Shown piece by piece: positions 9,509 through 17,535 of a stretch of DNA of 64,000 bases. The notes under the pieces were generated by a model. It did not search any database. It saw nothing but the letters and a program-made list of their open reading frames with translations, and was not told the DNA's origin. The stretch's first letter is position 1; each line of letters starts with the position of its first letter. Position numbers and translations under genes: made by a program. Source of the DNA: Planctomycetaceae bacterium. Its GTDB lineage: Bacteria > Planctomycetota > Planctomycetia > Pirellulales > Pirellulaceae. Location: assembly GCA_024642205.1 (NCBI GenBank), contig JAHEBQ010000008.1:1-64000 (forward strand). The letters are read 5' to 3'.

Positions 9509-10194
9509 GAGTTGTTAACAGGTTCCGGAATTTCTCCTGCAATTGTAATGCGTTTGAGGCCGGCTCAAACCCTGAGGGGGACATTGAATCGAGTTTTCGA
9601 CGCTGCCGGAAATCTGCGGTCGACCTGCATCCGATTCCAAAATTCCGGCACAACCAAACACCGAGAAATCGGCACAATTGGTGGTGGATATCACTTCTTG
9701 GGTATGAGCAGGTCACCCGTAATGCACTGGAGATTCTCCGATCCTTCTCCAGACGGAGACGTTGGGATATCCCACCATTGCGTTGGTCTTTGACAGAAAC
9801 GAAACGCCGATAGGAACTTGATTCCACTGGATTCGCATTGCCAGCCGCCACTCGAGGCGCTGAACCGACGAGCGGAATCGCTCGACCTGTGCGCAAATGT
9901 CTGGTATCGCCCGGGAGGTTGATTCTTGAAAATCACAAACAGGAAACTGGATTTGACCGAGGTTGGACACTGCCCATACCCGCCGGTGAACTTGGATTCC
10001 AAACGAATCTTGGAATACCAACGAATCAGTAGAGGTCCGAATCATCCAAGGCTGATTCGACGCGACGGCATGATAGTTGCTCATTCATGTACCCCGGTTG
10101 TCTTGATCCAATTACGTTTCTCACGCGCGCTAGGTGACAGGTTTTTGATCGGCGGCCAGCTCAAATCCATGTCTTTAATAGAATTGGAAAAACA
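9509..10194. other. Long spacer without recognisable gene
   Basis: 686 bp between the divergent cupin gene (-) and the glycine-zipper gene (+). Minus-strand open frames at 9713-10084 and 9498-9896 exist, but their sequences match no family I recognise and have no clear start signals. Promoters for both flanking genes must lie here; I could not identify them with confidence. Confidence 0.5.
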
Positions 10195-10746
10195 ATGGTT
10201 AAGACTGATTCCAGTGCCGCAACCAAGGCCTTGGTGACCGTATTTGATGATGTGGGAACCGCAAAAAACGTCGTAGAAGAACTACACAAAGCGGGGTTTC
10301 CCGTCGACAAAATCGAACTGGTCACACACAGCGTGGGAAACGAAGCACCAGAAATCACGACGCCCAAAGTTCACGACACGACCGCAACATCGATGGTCAA
10401 CAGCGCCGTCAGATGGAGTGGACTTGGTGCCGCAGCGGGTGTCGTCGCGGCAACTTTGGCTCCGTTTCCAGGACTCGGATTGGCGATGATTTTCATGGGT
10501 GGTTTAACCGGAGGAATCGTTGGCGGGATCGCTGGAGTCGAACACGCCAACGAAGACGACTCGGTTGATCTACCGTCGCTGAACGAATATGAAGAATTGG
10601 TCAAAACAGGCGACAACCTGGTGGTCGTTCTCGGAAATCACGCCGATGTCATGCGAGCCGAGGCGATTGTCCAGAACATGACTCATGTTCGCAGTCATAT
10701 CCACACGCTGCATGGACATCAGTTTCACGAGCATCCGACGGGTTAA
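10195..10746 (+). CDS. Glycine-zipper protein resembling general stress protein 17M/YflT
   Basis: A 183-residue protein. Residues 12-50 (ALVTVFDDVGTAKNVVEELH onward) form the ferredoxin-like N-terminal module seen in YflT/general stress protein 17M proteins, in which a helix of paired K/E residues precedes GFPVDKIELVT. Residues 75-125 are a glycine-zipper hydrophobic hairpin (GLGAAAGVVAATLAPFPG, then GGLTGGIVGGIAG) able to insert in or across a membrane. The C-terminal module repeats the first (NLVVVLGNHADVMRAEAIV) and ends in a histidine-rich tail (HIHTLHGHQFHEH) that could bind metal. A stress role is inferred from family resemblance only. It stands alone, with ATG at 10195 after a GGAAAA-type weak ribosome site. 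Confidence 0.7.
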   Translation: MVKTDSSAATKALVTVFDDVGTAKNVVEELHKAGFPVDKIELVTHSVGNEAPEITTPKVHDTTATSMVNSAVRWSGLGAAAGVVAATLAPFPGLGLAMIFMGGLTGGIVGGIAGVEHANEDDSVDLPSLNEYEELVKTGDNLVVVLGNHADVMRAEAIVQNMTHVRSHIHTLHGHQFHEHPTG

Positions 10747-10876
10747 TAGAGAGGGGCTGACCGGAAGCCGCGATTGGCTGTCGCCTATTCAGAATCGATC
10801 GCAGTCTCGCATCGAATGTTTGCCGATGGCCAGGAAACAAACGGCGATTACTGGCAGGTAACGGTACCAAAATTGA

Positions 10877-12316
10877 TCAACTCAGGATCGGTCCGATCAA
10901 TTTGCCATGCACATCGGTCAAGCGGCGTTCGAATCCGTTGTGCCGGAATGTCAGTCGTTCGTGATCGAGTCCCAACAAATGGAGGATCGTAGCGTGAAGA
11001 TCGTGAAGCGAAGAAACATCCTCAACCGCTTTGAAACCAAGTTCGTCGGTCGCGCCATGGCTGTAACCCTGCTTGATGCCAGCCCCGCCAAGCCACGCGG
11101 TGAATCCGTTGGGATTGTGATCCCGCCCCTGGGCTCCCTTTTGAAACATTGGCATGCGCCCAAATTCCGTGCACCAGACAACAAGCGTGTCTTCCAGTAA
11201 TCCTCGCTGCTTCAAATCGTTGAATAACGCTGCGACGGGTTGGTCCATGATTTCGCCATGGGTATCGTATTGCTCACGCAGTTTTTGGTGGCCATCCCAA
11301 TTGAGTGCCCCGGCGCTGGCATAGGCGCCATTGAATAACTGGACGAAACGCACCCCATTTTCGATCAAGCGACGAGCCAAAATGCAGTTTCGGGCAAACT
11401 CGGCTTTGGTTTGGTTTTTTGAATCGGCACCGTACGAAGTTATCACGTGTTGTGGCTCGTCAGATAACACGGAAACTTTCGGCATCGACAATTGCATCTT
11501 GCCTGCGAGTTCGTAACTGGCAATCCGGGCCGCGAGACGGGAATCACCTGGATGCCGGGACAGGTGCTCATCGTTCAGCATTCGCAGCAGCGATTTCGCA
11601 GCTCGATCCTTTCGTTTTGAAATATCGGCGGGTGGATTCAGGTTGCGGATCGGCTGTGAACTGGTTAGTGGCGTCCCTTGAAAAACGGCAGGCAGAAACC
11701 CAGGTCCCCAATTGTTCACACTGGCCTGGGGAACACCGCGAGGATCCGGAATGGCGACGAACGCCGGAAGCTCCTGGTTTTCAGTTCCCAGCGCATACGA
11801 GATCCAGGCTCCCATGCTGGGAAACCCGTCCAGAATGAACCCGGTTGAAAGAAAGTTTTCCGCCGGGCCATGCGTATTGGACTTGCTGGTCAACGAATGA
11901 ACGAAAGAGATTTCATCCGCCAATTCCGCGATATGGGGAACCAGGTCCGAGATCATCTTTCCCGAGTTTCCGTGGGGCCGGAATTTGTACTGTGGCCTTG
12001 CGAGTTCCCCCGATGGCCCCTGAAACGTGACCGGCGGGATGTCCTGGAATGGCTGGCCGTCGCGCTTGATCAGTTCGGGCTTGTAGTCAAACGTCTCCAA
12101 TTGGCTGCAGGCACCGGCGCAAAACACCAACAACACTCGTTTGGCTTTTGGTTCCACATGTGGCGGGCGGACGGCAAATGGCCGGGCCGGATCGATCGCG
12201 GGCCGGTCGTCGGCAAGCAAACCTTCGCGATGAAGCAGGTCGGCCAACGCAATCGCGCCCAGACCGATGGCGGCAGAGCCAAGTAGATCCCGTCGAGTTG
12301 GAGAGCAATCGTTCAT
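10877..12316 (-). CDS. Tat-exported DUF1501 protein (pair 1)
   Basis: A protein of 479 residues beginning with a twin-arginine signal ([19 protein letters not shown]). The DUF1501 core is complete: [17 protein letters not shown] near the start, then [20 protein letters not shown] and SHGATDELG in the last third. DUF1501 belongs to the alkaline phosphatase-like clan, whose members hydrolyse phosphate or sulfate esters, and the conserved acidic and His residues suit metal binding; no activity has been shown for these proteins. It lies 133 bp downstream of the PSD1/DUF1549/DUF1553 gene on the same strand, the standard planctomycete pairing. A small hairpin at 12324-12337 sits just before the start codon. 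Confidence 0.9.
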   Translation of the reverse strand: MNDCSPTRRDLLGSAAIGLGAIALADLLHREGLLADDRPAIDPARPFAVRPPHVEPKAKRVLLVFCAGACSQLETFDYKPELIKRDGQPFQDIPPVTFQGPSGELARPQYKFRPHGNSGKMISDLVPHIAELADEISFVHSLTSKSNTHGPAENFLSTGFILDGFPSMGAWISYALGTENQELPAFVAIPDPRGVPQASVNNWGPGFLPAVFQGTPLTSSQPIRNLNPPADISKRKDRAAKSLLRMLNDEHLSRHPGDSRLAARIASYELAGKMQLSMPKVSVLSDEPQHVITSYGADSKNQTKAEFARNCILARRLIENGVRFVQLFNGAYASAGALNWDGHQKLREQYDTHGEIMDQPVAALFNDLKQRGLLEDTLVVWCTEFGRMPMFQKGAQGRDHNPNGFTAWLGGAGIKQGYSHGATDELGFKAVEDVSSLHDLHATILHLLGLDHERLTFRHNGFERRLTDVHGKLIGPILS

Positions 12317-12323
12317 GGTCTAT

Positions 12324-12337
12324 CGTTCCAGGGAACG
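12324..12337. repeat. Small inverted repeat before the DUF1501 start
   Basis: CGTTCC-AG-GGAACG lies eight bases upstream of the ATG of the DUF1501 gene on the minus strand. In the mRNA it would fold next to the ribosome entry site, where no Shine-Dalgarno is visible, so it might modulate translation. The short arms make chance occurrence possible. Confidence 0.3.
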
Positions 12338-12449
12338 CGACAATCGCGGTCCCGGTGTTTTCTTTCACGATCCAAAAAATCCGTCGCGCAACGGTGGGCC
12401 AGCGTTGATCGCCAGGGTCCGTGTTGCATGGCATACTCGCACAAAACTA

Positions 12450-15400
12450 TTATGGCAAAAACAGAAACTCATTGCTGTTGAAAATGACCCGGCAAACGAC
12501 ATCGAGCCCATGCTCCCGGGCAACCTGCAATGTCGCTACGGCCTCAACGTCGGTCGGTTTTCGGCCCAGAGCATTCATGAAAACCAGTTCAATCTGACTT
12601 TCGATCGAATTGCCCGACTGCGATTTCACTCGTTCAGCAAACCGCAGGGACTGCTCCGCGATAAATGGGCTGTTAAAGAGATTCAACGCCTGAATCGCTG
12701 TTGTCGACTGACTCCGTTTAGGCATTGGCTGTCCAGCATCAGGGCAATCGAACGCACCGAAGAGAGGAACGGTTTCCATTCGAACCTTGTGAGCATAAAT
12801 CATTCGCCGGAGCGCATCGTGATCGAAACTCTCGACCGGCGGAAATCCCGAAAGTCCTCCTCTGGATTTAAAGAAATCAAAACCGGGTCCACCCATTTCC
12901 AGGTTCAACTGGCCACTGACAAAAAGTATGCTGTCGCGAATCGCTTCGGCTTCGAGACGACGCGACGGAAATCGCCAAAGCAGCCGACAATCGGCATCCA
13001 CTCCATGAGCACGGGAATTCATCGCGGCGGATTGTTGATACGACGCGGACGACAAAATCAGGCGGTGGAGCTTTTTCAACGACCAGCCGCTTTCAATCAA
13101 TTCTCCCGCGAGCCAATCCAGGAGTTCCGGATGCGTAGGGGGAGTGCCATTGAGGCCAAAGTCACTGGCCGTGTCGACCAGGCCGGAACCAAAATGATAC
13201 TGCCAGACACGATTGACGATCACGCGAGCCGTCAACGGGTGGTCCGGACTGGCAATCCAGTTTGCCAATTCAACGCGACGCTTCCGTTCATCGTCTTCCG
13301 ACAATGCCTCCCCACCGAAGATCGCCGGAGTCCGGGGCGCGACCTCCTCGACCGGTTGTTCCGGATCACCACGCAAGAGTACGTGTATCACATCCGGCTC
13401 CCGCATGACTCCGCCGTAAACCAGCCTCGGTTGGTCAAGTTGCGATTTTCTTTTTTGCAAATCTCTCAATTCGACGACCAGGCCCTGGAGGTCTGGATTC
13501 GATCGAGCGTTTCGAGTCAACGACTGGAACGCGACGGCGGGTGTACCCTGGGGAGCTCGATCGGCGGAACTCGCGACGGTTTTCCAGTTCACTCCATCGA
13601 GCGAGGTTTCAATCTCGTAATCGACCGGCAACCGATCCTTGAATTTGCCTTCGCGGTCGCGTGCCCATTCGATCCGACCGATCCTTGCGATTTGCGAAAA
13701 TTCCAATTGCACCCAGCCGTGCCCCTTTTCATTCGAAATCCAGCTGTAATTATTCCCGTGTTTCCCGTCGTTGATATGTTTGAGCTGGTGGATACCTGCC
13801 TCAGCCAGGTTGCCGGACGACGTTGCTTTTGTCCCGTTGGCCGCCAGGGCAATATTCTCCCGTGATCCATCAACCGTGAAGATCTGTAATTCGTCGAGAC
13901 AGGGTTCGTACTGGTTGTCGTTATTGGTCGCGTGGGTGGTAAATCGAACAAATTTCGCATCGACGGGTGAAAACCGCTCAAGATTGCGGTTCGCTTGAAC
14001 GGGTTCGCGAAGTTGCAGGAAGCCAGTTGGACCGTCGGAACCCTGCCATGCTTCCTGGAGAACAATCGTGTCGGCCGTAATGCCCGTCCCGGTTTCCCCA
14101 CCCCGAAGGATCAAGCGGGTCGTTTCAGTTATCTCGTGAATTCCGGCATCAAACAACCCACTCCATAACGGCGCCTGTTCCGATTCACCCTCCGCGACAC
14201 CCGAGAAAAAGCGCTGGTCGATCCTGGCAATTTCTGTTTGATCGTTCGATGTTTGCAAATCGCCATCTCGATCCAGGACATAACGCGCGTCGCGCGTATG
14301 GTCGTCACTACCATCGACCCCCCATGAGATCCAAAAACGAAATCGCCCACTCGATTCGGGGTTCCAGGTAAAAACATCTTCACCCGGATTGTTCGTCCAC
14401 CAGGTGTAGCGCCCTCGACTGAGATTGGCGACGTGAGATGCATCGCCCGGATCATCCCGGTAACCTCTTCCTGCGCCGGGCGGATTAATTCCGTTCCCAT
14501 TTTTTTGAGCAAGCGAAGTCCCTCGCGATTCGTCTTCGTCGTCCAGGATGATCGTTGTTCCAGTAAATGCGATCGGTTCGTATTGGCGAAGTTGTTCCGT
14601 CAGTTCGGCAATTCTCGGCTCAAGCCTGGCTGATTCAGATTCGCGTTGTTGTTGCAGGTTGTCCCGGATTTTCCGATCGCCGTAATCCACACCGGCAAAA
14701 AAAGCCTGCATCGCATAGTAGTCTCGTTGTGAGATCGGATCGAATTTGTGATCGTGACAGCGGGCGCAACCCACGGTCAAACCGAGAAACGTCGCGCTGG
14801 TTCCGACGATCATTTCGTCCAGTTCGTCTTGACGGGCCAGTCGTTTCGAGGCGTCGTCTTTTCCAATTTGTCCAGGTAGCAACACCGCGGCGGCAACCAG
14901 GAAGCCGGTCGCCGCATCTTCACCAACAGAATCGCCCGCCATTTGCTCAAACACAAATCGGTCGTACGGCTTGTCCTCGTTGAAAGCGCGAATCACATAA
15001 TCGCGATAAGGCCAGGCGTTGGGTCTCGGCGTGTTGACCTCAAAGCCGTGTGTGTCGGCGTACCGCACCAGATCGAGCCAGTGTTGGGCCCAGCGTTCGC
15101 CATATCGCGGGCTGGCAAGCAGATGATCCACGCATGCATTAACGGCAAGTGTTGGATTCCTGTTGAAAGCCAATTCGAATTGCGTGATTTCTTCCGCAGC
15201 CGGTGGCAGACCATGAAGATCAAGATAGAAACGACGAATCAACGTCCTTGCCTCCGCCGGTTGTGCCCGCGAAAGTCCATTGGCAGAAAGTTGAGCTTGA
15301 ATGAAGGCATCAACCGGATGTTCGTTTTCGGCACCTGGCCGTTTGATTTTTCCGATCGGTTGAAAAGCCCAATGCTGGCGTGGATCGATCTGCGGCCTGT

Positions 15401-15770
15401 CGTTTTCTGGTGAATCACCCCCGGAGCGTATCCATTGGCTGAAAATCGCGATCTGTTCCGGCGTGAGCGCCTCCCCACCGGGAGGCATTCGTTGACCTGG
15501 ATCGGACGCCGAAATCCGCTGCAACAAAAGACTCTGGTCCGGTTCCTTGAGGTCAATCGCCGGGCCACTTTCGCCGCCAGATCGGATCAAGGCACCCGTA
15601 TCCAATCGGAGGTCCGCCTCCTGCTTGATCGCACCATGACAGGCAAAACACCTTGTCTTGAGAAGTGGTTTGACGCGATCGCGATAAAATTCGACGTTTT
15701 CGTCTTCGCCAGAACTGGAATCTGGAAGTGCGACACAGAAGCACACCATTAGCCAGCCAAATGTAGTCAT
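12450..15770 (-). CDS. PSD1/DUF1549/DUF1553 haem protein with golvesin-like and discoidin insertions (pair 1)
   Basis: A protein of 1106 residues from the ATG at 15770, where a signal peptide starts (TTFGWLMVCFCVALP); the frame is open to 15800. PSD1 (planctomycete cytochrome c) is marked by CFACH at 41-45. DUF1549 follows, closing with CARCHDHKFDPISQRDYY, a second CxxCH at 335-339. An insertion at about 430-560 resembles a golvesin/Xly-type carbohydrate-binding domain (YTWWTNNPGEDVFTWNP). A second, about 625-735, is a discoidin (F5/8 type C) domain. DUF1553 occupies the C-terminal third (ARVIVNRVWQYHFGSGLV). The haem motifs suggest electron transfer, and the two beta-sandwich domains suggest binding to sugars or a surface polymer; both are inferences. 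It is followed by its DUF1501 partner. Confidence 0.9.
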   Translation of the reverse strand: MTTFGWLMVCFCVALPDSSSGEDENVEFYRDRVKPLLKTRCFACHGAIKQEADLRLDTGALIRSGGESGPAIDLKEPDQSLLLQRISASDPGQRMPPGGEALTPEQIAIFSQWIRSGGDSPENDRPQIDPRQHWAFQPIGKIKRPGAENEHPVDAFIQAQLSANGLSRAQPAEARTLIRRFYLDLHGLPPAAEEITQFELAFNRNPTLAVNACVDHLLASPRYGERWAQHWLDLVRYADTHGFEVNTPRPNAWPYRDYVIRAFNEDKPYDRFVFEQMAGDSVGEDAATGFLVAAAVLLPGQIGKDDASKRLARQDELDEMIVGTSATFLGLTVGCARCHDHKFDPISQRDYYAMQAFFAGVDYGDRKIRDNLQQQRESESARLEPRIAELTEQLRQYEPIAFTGTTIILDDEDESRGTSLAQKNGNGINPPGAGRGYRDDPGDASHVANLSRGRYTWWTNNPGEDVFTWNPESSGRFRFWISWGVDGSDDHTRDARYVLDRDGDLQTSNDQTEIARIDQRFFSGVAEGESEQAPLWSGLFDAGIHEITETTRLILRGGETGTGITADTIVLQEAWQGSDGPTGFLQLREPVQANRNLERFSPVDAKFVRFTTHATNNDNQYEPCLDELQIFTVDGSRENIALAANGTKATSSGNLAEAGIHQLKHINDGKHGNNYSWISNEKGHGWVQLEFSQIARIGRIEWARDREGKFKDRLPVDYEIETSLDGVNWKTVASSADRAPQGTPAVAFQSLTRNARSNPDLQGLVVELRDLQKRKSQLDQPRLVYGGVMREPDVIHVLLRGDPEQPVEEVAPRTPAIFGGEALSEDDERKRRVELANWIASPDHPLTARVIVNRVWQYHFGSGLVDTASDFGLNGTPPTHPELLDWLAGELIESGWSLKKLHRLILSSASYQQSAAMNSRAHGVDADCRLLWRFPSRRLEAEAIRDSILFVSGQLNLEMGGPGFDFFKSRGGLSGFPPVESFDHDALRRMIYAHKVRMETVPLFGAFDCPDAGQPMPKRSQSTTAIQALNLFNSPFIAEQSLRFAERVKSQSGNSIESQIELVFMNALGRKPTDVEAVATLQVAREHGLDVVCRVIFNSNEFLFLP

Positions 15771-16011
15771 TCGTTGAGACATTCCATCGTGCCAAATCAA
15801 ACCAAGGACAACCTTCTATTGATCACGATAGTCTAACGGGTCGTCGAACCCCATGTGCATGTTTGAATGACATGCCGACCGCTGAAACTTGCCGTGTCGT
15901 CCTGATCCAGCAGTTTCTCGGCATTTATCCGGGACTTCAAGCCTGTTTTCACCTTTTTGTCGGCGTCGGATTCGTCTGCGATCGACGTTGCTTCGTTTCG
16001 CTTCAGGTTGA

Positions 16012-17301
16012 TTAGTTTTTCTCAGTGTCAGAATTCGAAGCCGTTTCGTCGTCTGGATCCGCGATCAACGTTTCCCTTGTGCTGTCGTTATCATGAGAGG
16101 TTTTTACCTGATCAAGTTGGATATAGATTTCGAGCAACTCCGCTTCTGCTTCGGCTGCCGCCTGTTTGGCTTCTGCATCCCGTTTTCTGACTTGCCGGGC
16201 TCGCTCCTTTTTCTTTTGCAGTTCGGCCCGGATAGCGGCCTGAATCTGGTCTTTGGTTGGAACAACCGGGAACTCGACCTTGGTCAAGCCACGGTCAACG
16301 ACCCAGACGTTACGAAACCGGACGGGGTCTCCATGATCCTGAAACTTCATCGGCGACAGCAGCGGGCCTTCGGGCTTGCCGGCGCCCGTTTTGTTCGCCA
16401 GCGCGACGTCGTCTTGAACTTTGGTTCCGTTCACCCACGACGTCACGTGGGCGTCCCGAATTTTGGTACCGTCAGCAGCCCAGCGAGGAGCCGTGAATTG
16501 AACGTCGTATGTTTGCCAGACCAGTGGAGGAAAGCACATATTCAAGTCGGGAGCCTTGAATTTATAAAGTGCGCCGCAGCCGTCAATGGCTGGAGTTTGG
16601 GCGAACGAATCCAGAACCTGGCACTCGTACCGACTCTGCAGGTACAAACCACTGTTGCCTCGTTTCTGTCCATCGGCATGCGGCATGTAAGGTAATCGAA
16701 ACTCAATGTGCAGATTAAAGTCTTGAAACATGGGCTTCACATCGGCCCCTTGCATCAACAGTCCGTCGTCGGTCATCTCTGCGTTCACGAACTGTTCGGT
16801 TGTTGTCCCATCAAACAGAACCGTTGCGCCTTCCGGCGGATTGGCATACAGCGTGGGGCTTTTCCGATTGATTCTTTTCAGCTTACCGACTTTGTTGCCT
16901 TCCAGATCAACCAATCGGCAAGAATCTTTCTCAACCATCACTGCCCAAGGGCCGCCCGAGAGCACTACAAATTCGCCAGATCTTTTTCCAATCATCCGAA
17001 TCGGTTCCGGTTGGTGGTTCTTTTGGCCAGGCAAGCCACCGAGGAAAGCGACGGCGTCAAACTGATCGTCACTGATGGCTCGAATTTGCAGTCCCAGCAA
17101 TTCGGAATTCCTGTCATTCGCCTTGACGACTCCCACGAACTCGCCTGTCAATGCGAACGTCCAATTGTCTCCGGGTGGCTCGGTGAAGGCAGGGCCTTTG
17201 TCATTTGCCTTGTCTGGTGATGACTGAGCATGGAGACATTGACCAGGGGCAACGACCAAAAGAATCACGAAAAGCAGCAGAAGTTCGATGAGGCGCGGCA
17301 T
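16012..17301 (-). CDS. Secreted DUF1080 (3-keto-disaccharide hydrolase family) protein
   Basis: A 429-residue protein with a signal peptide (LIELLLLFVILLVVAPGQ). Residues 160-350 form the DUF1080 concanavalin-like jelly roll: ATVLFDGT, then GNSGLYLQSRYECQVLDSF and RFRNVWVVD. Some relatives hydrolyse 3-keto-glycosides; others have only binding roles. Residues 40-150 are an N-terminal domain often seen in planctomycete DUF1080 proteins but not recognised as a named family. The C-terminus is odd: about 75 residues of highly charged, probable coiled-coil sequence (AELQKKKERARQVRKRD, then EAKQAAAEAEAELLE) with an acidic tail. It stands between two DUF1501/PSD1 pairs and is divergent from pair 2, which suggests the same catabolic context. 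Confidence 0.85.
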   Translation of the reverse strand: MPRLIELLLLFVILLVVAPGQCLHAQSSPDKANDKGPAFTEPPGDNWTFALTGEFVGVVKANDRNSELLGLQIRAISDDQFDAVAFLGGLPGQKNHQPEPIRMIGKRSGEFVVLSGGPWAVMVEKDSCRLVDLEGNKVGKLKRINRKSPTLYANPPEGATVLFDGTTTEQFVNAEMTDDGLLMQGADVKPMFQDFNLHIEFRLPYMPHADGQKRGNSGLYLQSRYECQVLDSFAQTPAIDGCGALYKFKAPDLNMCFPPLVWQTYDVQFTAPRWAADGTKIRDAHVTSWVNGTKVQDDVALANKTGAGKPEGPLLSPMKFQDHGDPVRFRNVWVVDRGLTKVEFPVVPTKDQIQAAIRAELQKKKERARQVRKRDAEAKQAAAEAEAELLEIYIQLDQVKTSHDNDSTRETLIADPDDETASNSDTEKN

Positions 17302-17479
17302 TTGTTGACCATCTGTCGGGAAATGAAAAGTAAGTCTTCCACTCTAATTTCTACTCGGAAAAATGCAATTTCCCAAACCCGGGAACTTGTCGGTTATTTG
17401 ATTGATTTTGGGTGCTCTTTCTAGCAAAGTCGAAAGAACTGGTACTTTGTCGTCAAAATATTATGTTACGCTGAAACAA

Positions 17480-17511
17480 CCCGACCGGTGACCGAACATC
17501 TGCTGGTCGGG
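17480..17511. promoter_or_regulatory. Inverted repeat upstream of the pair 2 operon
   Basis: CCCGACC (17480-17486) and GGTCGGG (17505-17511) are perfect 7-bp arms around an 18-base loop, ending 24 bases before the ATG at 17536. It could be a 5' leader hairpin or an operator for the PSD1/DUF1501 operon. An alternative GTG start at 17488 would put the hairpin inside the coding sequence, which argues against that start. Confidence 0.35.
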
Positions 17512-17535
17512 CCCATTTCCTGGTTGGAGCCGCAA

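Noticed and set aside
12267-13865. A 532-codon plus-strand open frame
   Set aside because: It lies opposite the PSD1/DUF1549/DUF1553 gene, has Arg/Ser-rich composition and no family resemblance, and owes its openness to the codon bias of the real gene.
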